Of a stretch of 64,000 bases of DNA, positions 1 to 9,404 are shown piece after piece. The stretch comes from an uncultured Pseudomonadales bacterium (GTDB lineage: Bacteria; Pseudomonadota; Gammaproteobacteria; Pseudomonadales; Azotimanducaceae), in contig CAKZWF010000045.1 of the NCBI GenBank assembly GCA_937921865.1, positions 1 through 64,000 of the forward strand, read 5' to 3'. How positions within the stretch are numbered: position 1 is the stretch's first letter; the number at the start of each line of letters is the position of its first letter. The notes under the pieces are model-generated. The model was given only the letters and a program-made list of their open reading frames with translations, was not told the DNA's origin and made no database searches. The position numbers were made by a program, and so were the translations under genes.

Positions 1-54
1 AGCCGGACTGTAGCGCACGCAGATTGCTGAATATTCAACGCCAACATTCGTCCA

Positions 55-1302
55 TTACCAGATCGGCTGACCTTCGGACTGCAGGGGCGGCGCAATTCCG
101 AGTAGCCGGCTGACTGTGGCCGCCACATCAATCTGGCGGACTTCACCAAGCTTTAAAGAAGCATCTACCCCCCGGCCCATCGCCATGAACACGCCGGCCA
201 TGTCAGGATGGTTCGGGTCATAACCGTGACTGCCAAATCCCCAGCCGAGATCTGCCAGCAGGTTTTGCGTGTAGCCGCCAAACCCCTGTCGACGATTAAA
301 GTTACACGGTGGGGGCGCGACCACCACCAGATCACCCGTCCGGGTGGGATGGCGAAGTCGCATCTGATCCGGCAGTCCGGCACCCGGATAAAGTTCAGCC
401 CCCGGACACTGTGTCGCGATCACCTTCTCAATCACAACGGACGCCGCGTCTGCGCGCTCCGGATCTTCCAGAAACACATGAGCTATCGCGCCGCCAAACA
501 CCCGAGCCGGGATGTTTGCCCGATGCAGAGTTCCAGCCAGATCGATACCTGGGGCGGTCAGGGTCATACCGTGATCGCTGACCAGAATCAGCGTCGTCGC
601 AGCCCACAGACCCAGCTCGTCGATACCACGCATCAGGCGCTGCAGCTGATAATCCTGATCCGCCAGCTGACCGCTTAAGCGCTGGCTGTCGGCGCCGTAG
701 TCATGTCCTATCGAATCCACCCCCGCCCAGTAACTCATGATCAGCTGGGGTCTCGCTGGCTCCGAGAGTCCGAGCCACGCCAAGATCTGTTCGACTTTCA
801 GTGCTTCAAGCCGACCGCCGTCAAAGGGTGCAATTCGATAGCTCTGCTGCTGGCCACGCCAGTCCGATTCGGACCCCACCCAGAAGTAGGTGGCTGCACG
901 GATACCCTGTCGTTCGGCAGCAATCCACAGTGGTTCCGCCTCCATCCAGTCTGCATCAGAGCTGTAGCTGAAAACGCCGCGCGCTCTGTCGTAGAAACGA
1001 TTGTCGACAATGCCGTGGCGATCCGCATAGGTTCCGGTGGCCAGACTGACATGTCCGGGAAAGGTGTTCGACGGCCATCCGGCACGCAGACCCAGTGCCC
1101 GAACGCCCTCCTGCTCAAGCCGCTGCAGTCCGGAAAAATCGGCCAGGTCAGGGTAGTCGTGGCGCAAACCATCCCAGGACAACACGATCACTATCGGTTT
1201 GTCCGCAAGTGCAGCGGCGCTCAATAGCAGACCCGCGAGCAGCAGCAGATGCTGCCATGCCACGGACTTAAGCAGCGTTTTGTAATATTGGCTGTCGTTC
1301 AT
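55..1302 (-). CDS. ENPP-type alkaline phosphatase-superfamily phosphodiesterase
   Basis: A 415-residue secreted or membrane-anchored enzyme of the ectonucleotide pyrophosphatase/phosphodiesterase branch of the alkaline phosphatase superfamily. An N-terminal hydrophobic segment (about residues 18-33) looks like a signal peptide ending near ALADK. The full two-metal site is visible: D44 (SWDG), nucleophile T80 (NTFPGH), D196 and H200 (VDSIGH), D243-H244 (SDHG) and H359 (GSHGYD). Members hydrolyse phosphodiester or pyrophosphate bonds, often of nucleotides; the substrate here cannot be told. It is divergent from the MFS gene, with about 150 bp between them. Family assignment is firm, function is general. 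Confidence 0.88.
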   Translation of the reverse strand: MNDSQYYKTLLKSVAWQHLLLLAGLLLSAAALADKPIVIVLSWDGLRHDYPDLADFSGLQRLEQEGVRALGLRAGWPSNTFPGHVSLATGTYADRHGIVDNRFYDRARGVFSYSSDADWMEAEPLWIAAERQGIRAATYFWVGSESDWRGQQQSYRIAPFDGGRLEALKVEQILAWLGLSEPARPQLIMSYWAGVDSIGHDYGADSQRLSGQLADQDYQLQRLMRGIDELGLWAATTLILVSDHGMTLTAPGIDLAGTLHRANIPARVFGGAIAHVFLEDPERADAASVVIEKVIATQCPGAELYPGAGLPDQMRLRHPTRTGDLVVVAPPPCNFNRRQGFGGYTQNLLADLGWGFGSHGYDPNHPDMAGVFMAMGRGVDASLKLGEVRQIDVAATVSRLLGIAPPLQSEGQPIW

Positions 1303-1455
1303 CCTCAGGCTCTAACCCCTCCAGCCGATGAGACTGGCTGCTCACGAAACTAACGGCTTATGCTAAGTTGCCGCAATGACGACCCTCGACGGCATGGTAC
1401 ACGGACGCTGCAGAACCGTCAGGATTTACCCGTGCAGCAGAGCGACGCCCGAACC

Positions 1456-2703
1456 ATGAGTAATTTTGTCACCAGTCGTTACCCGGCTTTAGCCTCTGCG
1501 CCCTACCGACGTTACTGGTTGGCATCATTCGCTTCGGTGGGCGCGACCCAGCTCATCACCCTGGGTCAGGGATGGTTGATCTTTGAGCTCTCCGGCTCAG
1601 CGATGGCGCTCGGTTACCTGGGCGCGGCCGCGGCGTTACCAAATATTCTGCTGACGCTGCTCGGCGGGGTAATTGCAGACCGTTTCGATAAGCGCCGGAT
1701 CATGATGTTCACTTCAGCAACCACGACGGTGCTGCTGTCGCTACTTGCGTGGCTGGACTTCAGTGGCCAGGTGGCAGTTTGGCATGTGCTGACCATCGCA
1801 GCCGCCGTGTCGCTGATCACCGGGCTGGACTGGCCCGCCCGGGTATCTTTCTACCCGCTACTGGTCGAGCGACCGGCGTTCATGAGCGCAGTGGCGCTGA
1901 ACTCTTTCATCTGGCAGGCCACGCGGATGGCCATGCCCGCAGCCGGCGGTCTGATCATCGCGATCGCCTCCGGCACCTGGATGGTGTTTGCCCTTGGGGC
2001 CGCAGGTTTCCTGGTGATGTTTCTGGTGATCTCGAGCATTCGGGTGGCCGCACCAGCGCAGGTCACCCAGTCCGCGCTGGAACAGTTGCGTGAGGGCGTG
2101 ATCTTTATCTGGAGAACAAGCCTGTTCCGCTACATGCTGGCATTGACCTTCGTGGGAATGTTCTTCGCCCAGTCGTACGTTCAGATCATGCCCATCTTTG
2201 CTGATCTTTTGAATTCCAACGAACAGGGTTACGGTTATCTGCTGTCGGCCGGCGGCATAGGCTCTGTCGTCGGCACGCTGATCGTTGGCAGCGTGCATCG
2301 CTTCCAGCATCTGGGCAGATTGATGCTGGCAGGTGCAGCGGGCTCTGTTGCGCTGCTTTATGCGTTTGCACTCGCCGCTGCGATGGGCTCGTTCAACCTC
2401 GCGCTTGCGAGCGTTTTCGTCGCGGCTGTTTTTGCGTCTGTGTTCATGATTACGTCGATGACGGTCATGCAGCTTGAAGTACCCGATCACCTGCGTGGTC
2501 GGGTAATGGGCATCCATACCATGGGTTACAGTCTGATGCCGATGGGTGGCCTGTTTGTCGGTGCGCTGGCAGAGCAGACCGGGGCGCCTTCAGCGGTCGC
2601 CATCGGCAGCAGCATCTACCTTGCGGCAATCGTGATCATCGGCTTTTCAGTTCGGGAAGTGCGCGATCTCAATGGCAGACAGCTGGAAGGCTCGTCTCAG
2701 TGA
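1456..2703 (+). CDS. MFS transporter, EntS-like (MFS_3)
   Basis: A 415-residue 12-helix major facilitator. The loop-2/3 signature is clear (GGVIADRFDKRR, about residues 62-73) and the overall pattern resembles EntS/MFS_3 exporters, which export small molecules such as siderophores or drugs. An in-frame ATG exists upstream at 1360, but the 32 extra residues are charged, unlike a membrane protein N-terminus, so I chose the ATG before SNFVTSRYPAL. No strong ribosome binding site marks either choice. The 3' end overlaps the convergent coiled-coil gene by 7 bp. The substrate is unknown. Confidence 0.85.
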   Translation: MSNFVTSRYPALASAPYRRYWLASFASVGATQLITLGQGWLIFELSGSAMALGYLGAAAALPNILLTLLGGVIADRFDKRRIMMFTSATTTVLLSLLAWLDFSGQVAVWHVLTIAAAVSLITGLDWPARVSFYPLLVERPAFMSAVALNSFIWQATRMAMPAAGGLIIAIASGTWMVFALGAAGFLVMFLVISSIRVAAPAQVTQSALEQLREGVIFIWRTSLFRYMLALTFVGMFFAQSYVQIMPIFADLLNSNEQGYGYLLSAGGIGSVVGTLIVGSVHRFQHLGRLMLAGAAGSVALLYAFALAAAMGSFNLALASVFVAAVFASVFMITSMTVMQLEVPDHLRGRVMGIHTMGYSLMPMGGLFVGALAEQTGAPSAVAIGSSIYLAAIVIIGFSVREVRDLNGRQLEGSSQ

Positions 2704-3500
2704 GGCACTGCCCGCGGCAGCTCGTTGTCTGCCACCACCGGAGACGCTGCCGCACTACGTTCTCGTTCGAGCTCAAGCTGCTGATGCAGTACCTGCAGCG
2801 ATTTGTTCTGAAGTTCCCGTTCGCGTTCAAGTTCGACAACCTTGCGTTGTTCAGTGTCGAGCGCTTTGTTAAGCCGTTCCTGATCCTGCGCCTGCTGCCG
2901 AACCCGGGCTTCAAGTTCCCGCACATCAGTAGCTGAAACGTCAGCCTCCGGTGCGGACGCAGCCCGCAGTGACACCACCTGCGCCTCAGCTGAAGCGGCC
3001 TCTGCAACGGCGTCCGCCAGGGCGGCCCTGGCTTCGACCAGCTCAGCGTTGAGTCGCTCGACATCTGCCTTCAGCGCGGCAATTTCTGCCGGGTCAACAG
3101 AGCCTCCAGCACCACCCAGATCGACAATTTCACCACCCATCAGTATTGCGGTTTCTTCATCATCGCCACCAGGTTCCAGGGCTTGATTGCGCGAGGACAG
3201 GGTGTTGATCTCCCGCTGTGTGCTGCGTATCTGCTCTTCTTTGCCGTGCAGTTCACCTGAAAGCTCGGCGATGCGGGCATCTTTACCACTCATCTCATCA
3301 CGCAGTCGCTGTACCTGTTCATCCCGGGTACGCATCAGTGACTCGAACTGAGGAACACGGGCACGGGCTTCCGTCACCGTCTTCTGCAATGCTTCTTCCC
3401 GCTTGGTGCTGGCAATGTTGCGCGTCAGCCAGCCAGCGGCAAAGCCGATACCCAGGGATAACAGCAGATAAATAAAAATTTTGAAGATCAGATAGATCAC
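2697..3500 (-). CDS. Membrane-anchored coiled-coil protein (unknown function)
   Basis: 267 residues, not assignable to a named family. A single hydrophobic segment (about residues 3-26) is followed by a long Glu/Arg/Gln-rich region with heptad character (about 30-105), an acidic linker with EPGGDDEET, and a second coiled coil (about 130-250). There is no recognisable catalytic motif. Its start overlaps the stop of the upstream BON-OmpA gene by 4 bp, so the two are probably translationally coupled. Inference: an inner-membrane protein with a long rod-like periplasmic or cytoplasmic domain working with its partner. Confidence 0.8.
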   Translation of the reverse strand: MIYLIFKIFIYLLLSLGIGFAAGWLTRNIASTKREEALQKTVTEARARVPQFESLMRTRDEQVQRLRDEMSGKDARIAELSGELHGKEEQIRSTQREINTLSSRNQALEPGGDDEETAILMGGEIVDLGGAGGSVDPAEIAALKADVERLNAELVEARAALADAVAEAASAEAQVVSLRAASAPEADVSATDVRELEARVRQQAQDQERLNKALDTEQRKVVELERERELQNKSLQVLHQQLELERERSAAASPVVADNELPRAVPH

Positions 3501-4165
3501 GCAGCGCCTCCCAGCACCCGGAATTCGATGCGTCTGTTGGTTTGTCGACCATCGTCCGTGGAGTTATCGGCAATCGGCTGAGTTTCTCCATAGCCGCGCG
3601 CTTCTACCCGCTGCTCAGCAACACCACTGCGGACCAGATATTTGCGCACAGCGTCGGCACGCCGTTGACTCAATTTCATATTCACCGTGGCATCACCCAC
3701 AGCATCGGTATGCCCGGCAATCTCCAGTTTCGCGCCACAGTTGCGGGCGATGCTGGCGAGCATGTCGAGAATCGGGAAACTGGACTCGTGCAGCTCTGCG
3801 CGGCCGGGCTTGAAAGAAACCCGCTCGCGCGAAAGATAACCATCAATTTCCTGCTGGCAGGTGCCCGCTTCGCCGATGATCGCAATGTCGTTTTGAACCG
3901 AAGTGACGCCTTCGATCGCTGCCGCAATGTCACCCGCTTGTTTCTTAGCCTGATAGTGAGGTGCAGCACCGGTCAGATGAATGGCCTGCCCCTGGGGCTC
4001 CACGCCAGCCCAGAACAGATCCTGCTTACGCACCGCCTCGAGCGCGCGGGCGCCCAGATCTTCTTCTATAGCTGATGCCTCCGAGAACACACAGACAAAA
4101 ACCAGGCACAGGAACAGCGCGCCGGTCGCCGTGAGAATCTCGAATTGGGAAAAACGTAAGTCCAT
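3497..4165 (-). CDS. BON plus OmpA-like peptidoglycan-binding protein
   Basis: 222 residues: one transmembrane helix (about 10-31), a BON-like domain (about 35-97) and a C-terminal OmpA/MotB domain (about 110-218). The peptidoglycan-binding pattern is visible: D154 in GHTDAVGD, LSQRRADAV with R169, and the terminal RRIEF. The helix has no clear cleavage site, so the protein is probably anchored in the inner membrane facing the cell wall. The TM-BON-OmpA order recalls the mycobacterial ArfA layout, but that is only an architectural parallel. Two cysteines (C103, C143) flank the start of the OmpA domain and could form a disulfide. First gene of a two-gene unit with the coiled-coil protein. Confidence 0.87.
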   Translation of the reverse strand: MDLRFSQFEILTATGALFLCLVFVCVFSEASAIEEDLGARALEAVRKQDLFWAGVEPQGQAIHLTGAAPHYQAKKQAGDIAAAIEGVTSVQNDIAIIGEAGTCQQEIDGYLSRERVSFKPGRAELHESSFPILDMLASIARNCGAKLEIAGHTDAVGDATVNMKLSQRRADAVRKYLVRSGVAEQRVEARGYGETQPIADNSTDDGRQTNRRIEFRVLGGAA

Positions 4166-4264
4166 GTCGCCCTATAGCCAATTCGGTCTCCCCAAGTATC
4201 GCTTTAAGGTGGGTAGAGTTTTGTTAACTGCTTCTCAACGCACGGCCTTCGGAGGCGGTGCGAT

Positions 4265-7009
4265 CTAAAGGTAGAACGGATCTGCTTTGTCGAGATCAAG
4301 CTGCTGCTCCCGGGCAAAGTCCAGCGCCTGATGCGCATCCGCGAGGTTGTGCTGGGCCAGTGTCGATAAAGCGGCAAAGGCAATCCAGGCAGCAGATACT
4401 TCAAAATGGTTACGCAGTTCCGGACGCGCTTCAGACAGGCCAAAACCATCCGTTCCCAACACCGCACAGGGGCCCGGCAACCACTGGGTAATAGATTGCG
4501 GCAGCGCTTTCATATAGTCACTGGCCGCAACAAAGATCCCACGCTGACCTTCCAGCAACACCTCGACCAGTGGCCGCGGTGCGCTTTCATCAGCACCGAG
4601 TGCCAGCAATCGTTCCCGTTGTGCTGCCTGGCCCTGGCGAGAAAGTTCGTTGTAACTAGTCACGCTCCACAGATTGCAGCGCAAACCCCGTTCTTCTAAC
4701 AGCGTTTTGGCAATCTGGACTTCGGTCATGATGGCCCCGCTGCCCAGCAGATTGACGCTGGCATCAGCGTGTTGTTCCAGGCAATACATACCATCCAGAA
4801 TGCCCTGCTCGACACCATCAGGCATCGCCGGCATCGGATAGTTCTGGTTGGTGAGGGTCAGATAGTAAAAGACATCTTGCTGCTCTGTGTACATGCGCCG
4901 GATACCGTCTGCGACGATCACCGCCAGTTCGAAGCCGAACGCAGGGTCATAGCTTTTCAGATTGGGTACCGTGCTGGCGAGCAGATGAGAGTGCCCGTCC
5001 TGATGCTGAACGCCTTCCCCATTGAGCGTGGTGCGGCCTGATGTCCCACCGAGCAGGAAGCCTTTGCACATCATGTCACCAGCCGCCCAGATCATATCGC
5101 CTACCCGCTGGAAACCGAACATCGAATAGAAAATATAGAACGGAATCATCGGCAGCCCGTGGTTGGCGTAGGCTGTACCTGCAGCGAGGAACGACGCCAT
5201 CGCCCCTACCTCACAAATACCTTCCTGCAGAATCTGTCCGTCTTCGGCTTCCCGATACGGCGCCAGGCTGCCGGCATCCACCGGCTGGTAGCGCTGACCC
5301 TCGGGAGAATAGATTCCTGCCTGAGGAAAAAGTCCATCCATACCGAAAGTGCGCGCTTCGTCGGGAACAATCGGGACGATGTAAGGGCCGAGCTGGGGGT
5401 CGCGCAGCAATCGCGACAACATTCGCACCACAACCATCGTGGTGGATACCGCGCGCTCGGAACCCTCGAGCAGATCCTTGAACATCGACAGTTCAGGCGC
5501 TTCAAGCTTTGGGCAGGTCACCTCACGCTGGGGCAGGAAACCACCGAGTGCTTCACGGTGTCCAAGCAGATACTGTAACTCTTCGCTTTCCTCCTCCGGG
5601 CGGAAAAACTCTGCTGCAGCAGCTGCAGCGTCATCCAGCGGTACCTGCCAGCGGGCTGCCAGCTCCAGCCGCTCCGAACGGGACAACTGTTTCTTCTGAT
5701 GAACAGTATTGCTGCCTTCGGTACCCGGCCCCAGGCCGTCGCCTTTGACCGTTTTCAACAGGACAACACACGGCTTTCCCTCCAGCTGAGCCGCCTGCTG
5801 AAACGCCGCATAGATTTTCTGATGGTCCTGACCACCACGTTTTATCGAACGGATCTCTTCGTCCGTGAGTGTCTTCATCAGCTCACGAAGCTCCGGCGTC
5901 TTTTCCACCCAGTGTTCGCGCACTGCGTCACCGGATGACACTGTGTACATCTGGTAATCACCGTCCACCGCCTGCTCCATACGCTCCTGGAGAATGCCAT
6001 GTTCGTCACGCGCCAGGATCTGATCCCAACCGCCGCCCCAGATAACCTTGATCACATGCCAGTCAGCGCCACGGAAGGATCGCTCGAGTTCCTGAATGAT
6101 CTTGCCATTGCCGCGCACCGGTCCGTCGAGCCGTTGCAGATTGCAGTTAATCACCAGCACCAGGTTGTCGAGTTTTTCCCGACTGGCGATGTTAATAGTG
6201 CCAAGTACCTCCGGTTCATCTGCCTCACCATCGCCAATGAAGGTCCAGATCTTGCCGCCCCGGGCGGGTTTGAGACCACGGCTCTCCAGATACTTGGCGA
6301 ATCGGGCCTGGTAGATGGAACTCGGGGTCGAAAGCCCCATGCTCGCTGTTGGCATCTGCCAGAACCCGGGCAGGCGGCGGGGGTGGGGATAGGAAGGCAG
6401 TCCGCCTCCCGGAGCGAGTTCGCGGCGGAAATTGGCGAGCCGGCTTCGAGACAGGCGCCCCTCCATGTACGCCCGGGCATATACCCCGGGCGCCGTATGA
6501 GCCTGAAAGTGGACCTGATCGCCACCATAGTTTTCGCTGCGCGCTCTGAACACATGGTTGAAGCCGACTTCCATCATCGTGGCGGCTGACAGATAGGTCG
6601 CGATGTGCCCACCAACCCCCGAGCCGCTGTCCTGGGCCTGCAGAACCGCAGCCACCGCATTCCAGCGGATCCAGTTGCCGACCCGGGTTTCCAGCTCAAT
6701 ATTGCCCGGATAAGCCGGCTGTTCGGCAACACTGATGGTGTTTTTGTAGGGCGTATTCAGCGCCGCCTCAGAGATCACCAGACCGCGCCGACTCAGATGT
6801 TCATGCAGGGAGTGCAGCAGTTGTCTGGCGCCCTGATCACCGTGGTGCCCGACTATGTCATCAAGCGCATCCAGCCATTCCTGCTGTTCTTCATGCCAGG
6901 CGCTCTGATCGGCAGGGTTGGCGCTGTTGTCAACGCTTTGACCCTGGGCGTCGCGAACTGCCCGATGTGCATCCTTCGCCGTCCTGCTCACCCGATAAAT
7001 CCTGATCAT
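4265..7009 (-). CDS. aceE: Pyruvate dehydrogenase E1 component, homodimeric type
   Basis: Thiamine-diphosphate enzyme that decarboxylates pyruvate and acetylates the E2 lipoyl group. About 914 residues, close to the usual 885-ish length. The ThDP motif runs from GDG (259-261) to NCN (288-290). The frame stays open upstream to 7279, but that part has unrelated composition and overlaps the divergent PQQ gene, so it is rejected. I use the ATG at 7009; a GTG at 6991, preceded by CAGGA, is an alternative. Unlike in E. coli or Pseudomonas, aceF (E2) and lpd (E3) are not adjacent: the gene ends 100 bp before the BON-OmpA gene. Confidence 0.95.
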   Translation of the reverse strand: MIRIYRVSRTAKDAHRAVRDAQGQSVDNSANPADQSAWHEEQQEWLDALDDIVGHHGDQGARQLLHSLHEHLSRRGLVISEAALNTPYKNTISVAEQPAYPGNIELETRVGNWIRWNAVAAVLQAQDSGSGVGGHIATYLSAATMMEVGFNHVFRARSENYGGDQVHFQAHTAPGVYARAYMEGRLSRSRLANFRRELAPGGGLPSYPHPRRLPGFWQMPTASMGLSTPSSIYQARFAKYLESRGLKPARGGKIWTFIGDGEADEPEVLGTINIASREKLDNLVLVINCNLQRLDGPVRGNGKIIQELERSFRGADWHVIKVIWGGGWDQILARDEHGILQERMEQAVDGDYQMYTVSSGDAVREHWVEKTPELRELMKTLTDEEIRSIKRGGQDHQKIYAAFQQAAQLEGKPCVVLLKTVKGDGLGPGTEGSNTVHQKKQLSRSERLELAARWQVPLDDAAAAAAEFFRPEEESEELQYLLGHREALGGFLPQREVTCPKLEAPELSMFKDLLEGSERAVSTTMVVVRMLSRLLRDPQLGPYIVPIVPDEARTFGMDGLFPQAGIYSPEGQRYQPVDAGSLAPYREAEDGQILQEGICEVGAMASFLAAGTAYANHGLPMIPFYIFYSMFGFQRVGDMIWAAGDMMCKGFLLGGTSGRTTLNGEGVQHQDGHSHLLASTVPNLKSYDPAFGFELAVIVADGIRRMYTEQQDVFYYLTLTNQNYPMPAMPDGVEQGILDGMYCLEQHADASVNLLGSGAIMTEVQIAKTLLEERGLRCNLWSVTSYNELSRQGQAAQRERLLALGADESAPRPLVEVLLEGQRGIFVAASDYMKALPQSITQWLPGPCAVLGTDGFGLSEARPELRNHFEVSAAWIAFAALSTLAQHNLADAHQALDFAREQQLDLDKADPFYL

Positions 7010-7119
7010 TAGATGCGTTGATGGTAACGCGCGATGCGCCCGACAACACGTTGTAGAAGCACCACGGCAATGCCAATATCTGCGCGCCATAGTCAATCGC
7101 AGATCACCAGGGGGAATTG

Positions 7120-9384
7120 ATGCCGTACACGCGGACCACAGCGCTGCTGAGCGTGCTGACACTCTTAGTAGTAAGCTGGGGATGCAGTGAAGCGCCTTCC
7201 AGCGTTTCACCAGCACAGGCGCCATCGGCTGGCAACGGCACCGAAGCTGCAGACCGCGCAGATCCCAGAGTTGCGGCAATTCGCGCCAGCACGGGAGACA
7301 TTGATACCGCGCGCATCGCGGCCGCCGATACAGAGCCGCACAACTGGCTCGCCCACGGCCGCAGCTACGACGAGCAGCGCTTCAGCCCGCTGACCAGCAT
7401 CAATGCGGACAATGTCGGAAAATTGAGTCTGGCCTGGTCCTGGGAAACCGGCACTACTCGCGGTCTGGAAGCGACCCCCATTGTGGTCGACGGGGTGATG
7501 TACAGCACCGGATCCTGGTCGGTGGTGTGGGCGCACGATGCCCGCACCGGTGAACTGCTGTGGGAATACGATCCCCAGGTTCCCCGCGATTGGGGCAAGT
7601 TCGCCTGCTGTGACGTGGTCAATCGCGGCGTCGCAATCTGGCAGGGACAGATTTTTGTTGGCACTCTGGACGGTCGCCTGGTGGCACTGGATGCGGCTAC
7701 CGGCAGCCCGAACTGGGACGTTCAGACCACAGATCGCTCCAAGCCCTACACCATCACTGGCGCTCCGCGGATTGTCAAAGACAAGGTCATTATCGGCAAT
7801 GGCGGAGCGGAATATGGGGTTCGCGGGTATGTGAGTGCTTACTACGTTGCGAACGGCAAGATGGCATGGCGCTTTTATACCGTGCCCGGCAACCCGTCTG
7901 AGCCATTTGAGAACGCGGCAATGGAAGCCGCCGCGGCTACCTGGCGCGGTGGTAAGTGGTGGGAAGTTGGCGGTGGCGGCACCGTCTGGGATTCGATGGC
8001 TTACGATGTCGACCTGAACCTGCTCTATGTCGGCGTCGGTAATGGTTCACCCTGGAACCGCTACCTGCGCTCCCCGGGTGGTGGTGACAATCTTTACGTG
8101 TCATCAATCCTGGCTTTGAATCCGGACAACGGTGATCTGGTCTGGCACTACCAGACGACACCAGGTGATACCTGGGACTATACCGCCACTCAGCACATGA
8201 TCCTGGCAGACCTGGAGATTGCCGGCGAGCCCCGCAAAGTTCTGATGCAGGCGCCGAAAAACGGTTTCTTCTATGTTATCGACCGAACGAACGGTCAGCT
8301 GCTTTCAGCCGATGCCTATGTGCCGGTGACCTGGGCCACCCACGTCGACCTTGAAACCGGGCGGCCGGTGGAAAATCCTGAGGCCCACTACGCCAACGAG
8401 GCCAAGGTCATTCAGCCTGCGCCTTACGGCGGGCACAACTGGCATCCGATGAGCTACAGCCCGGATACCGGGTTGGTCTACATTCCGGCGCTGGATCTGT
8501 CGTTCAGCTATGCCCAGAGCAATGCTTTCAAACACCAGCCGGGAGAGTGGAACACCGGCACTGACTTCACCGAGATGGTCCCTGCCAAAGATCCGGATCA
8601 GATGATTGCCGATCTTCGCAACGTGCGTGGTCATCTGGCCGCCTGGGATCCAGTGACCCAACAGGAAGTCTGGCGAGTTCAGCACCAGATGAGCTGGAAT
8701 GGTGGCCTATTGAGCACCGCCGGTAATCTGCTGTTTCAGGGCCGGGCAGACGGACAGTTTGCCGCCTATCGCGCTGATACCGGCGAGCTGCTCTGGGAAT
8801 TTCCGACGCAGGTCGGCATCATCGCCGCGCCGGTGACATTTGCGGTCGACGGTGAACAGTATGTGAGCGTGGTTGCAGGTTGGGGCGGCGCCTTCGGCCT
8901 TGCGTCCGGGGTGCCGCGGCACCGCGACAACGTGCTCTCTGAGGGTCGTATCCTGACATTCAAACTGGACGGCAAAGCCACGCTGCCTCCGGTCAATGTG
9001 GCTTATCTCGATATTCCCCAACCACCGCCGATGGACACTACTGCCGAGCAGGTAGCGCATGGTGAGGGCCTCTACCATCAGTATTGTGCGGTCTGCCATA
9101 GTCCTGGTGTCACTGCTGCCGGAGCTGGGGTGGCCGATCTGCGTTATGCAGCACCGTCGACGCATGAATCCTGGGATGCCATCGTCCGCGGTGGAGCGTT
9201 TGTCGGCAAGGGTATGCCGAAATTTGATCACGTTATGGAGGCAGGTGATGCCGAAGCCATTCGTGCTTATGTTGTCGAGCAGACCAAAACCAGCATCGCG
9301 TTCTGCCAGAGTGCCTATCGAGACAATTATCCGGAGCTGCTGGATACCGCCTGCACCAGACCTGAAGTCAGCGCGATCGACTAG
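7120..9384 (+). CDS. PQQ-dependent alcohol dehydrogenase with fused cytochrome c
   Basis: 754-residue type II quinohaemoprotein alcohol dehydrogenase, oxidising alcohols or aldehydes in the periplasm and passing electrons to heme. Signal peptide, with SWGC (C22) as a possible but atypical lipobox. An eight-bladed propeller follows, with the vicinal disulfide C163-C164 (FACCDVV), metal ligand E231, N308 and catalytic D353 (GDTWDYT). A C-terminal cytochrome c has CAVCH (656-660) and axial M699. The residue two after D353 is Thr, not the Asp typical of lanthanide enzymes, so calcium is predicted. The ATG lies just behind AGGGGGA; a TTG at 7117 immediately precedes it. Confidence 0.93.
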   Translation: MPYTRTTALLSVLTLLVVSWGCSEAPSSVSPAQAPSAGNGTEAADRADPRVAAIRASTGDIDTARIAAADTEPHNWLAHGRSYDEQRFSPLTSINADNVGKLSLAWSWETGTTRGLEATPIVVDGVMYSTGSWSVVWAHDARTGELLWEYDPQVPRDWGKFACCDVVNRGVAIWQGQIFVGTLDGRLVALDAATGSPNWDVQTTDRSKPYTITGAPRIVKDKVIIGNGGAEYGVRGYVSAYYVANGKMAWRFYTVPGNPSEPFENAAMEAAAATWRGGKWWEVGGGGTVWDSMAYDVDLNLLYVGVGNGSPWNRYLRSPGGGDNLYVSSILALNPDNGDLVWHYQTTPGDTWDYTATQHMILADLEIAGEPRKVLMQAPKNGFFYVIDRTNGQLLSADAYVPVTWATHVDLETGRPVENPEAHYANEAKVIQPAPYGGHNWHPMSYSPDTGLVYIPALDLSFSYAQSNAFKHQPGEWNTGTDFTEMVPAKDPDQMIADLRNVRGHLAAWDPVTQQEVWRVQHQMSWNGGLLSTAGNLLFQGRADGQFAAYRADTGELLWEFPTQVGIIAAPVTFAVDGEQYVSVVAGWGGAFGLASGVPRHRDNVLSEGRILTFKLDGKATLPPVNVAYLDIPQPPPMDTTAEQVAHGEGLYHQYCAVCHSPGVTAAGAGVADLRYAAPSTHESWDAIVRGGAFVGKGMPKFDHVMEAGDAEAIRAYVVEQTKTSIAFCQSAYRDNYPELLDTACTRPEVSAID

Positions 9385-9404
9385 ATCCGCAGGAGGCCCA
9401 CTGC

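Noticed and set aside
7010-7279. 90-residue N-terminal extension of AceE
   Set aside because: Overlaps the PQQ dehydrogenase start on the other strand, is Cys/Arg-rich and not AceE-like.
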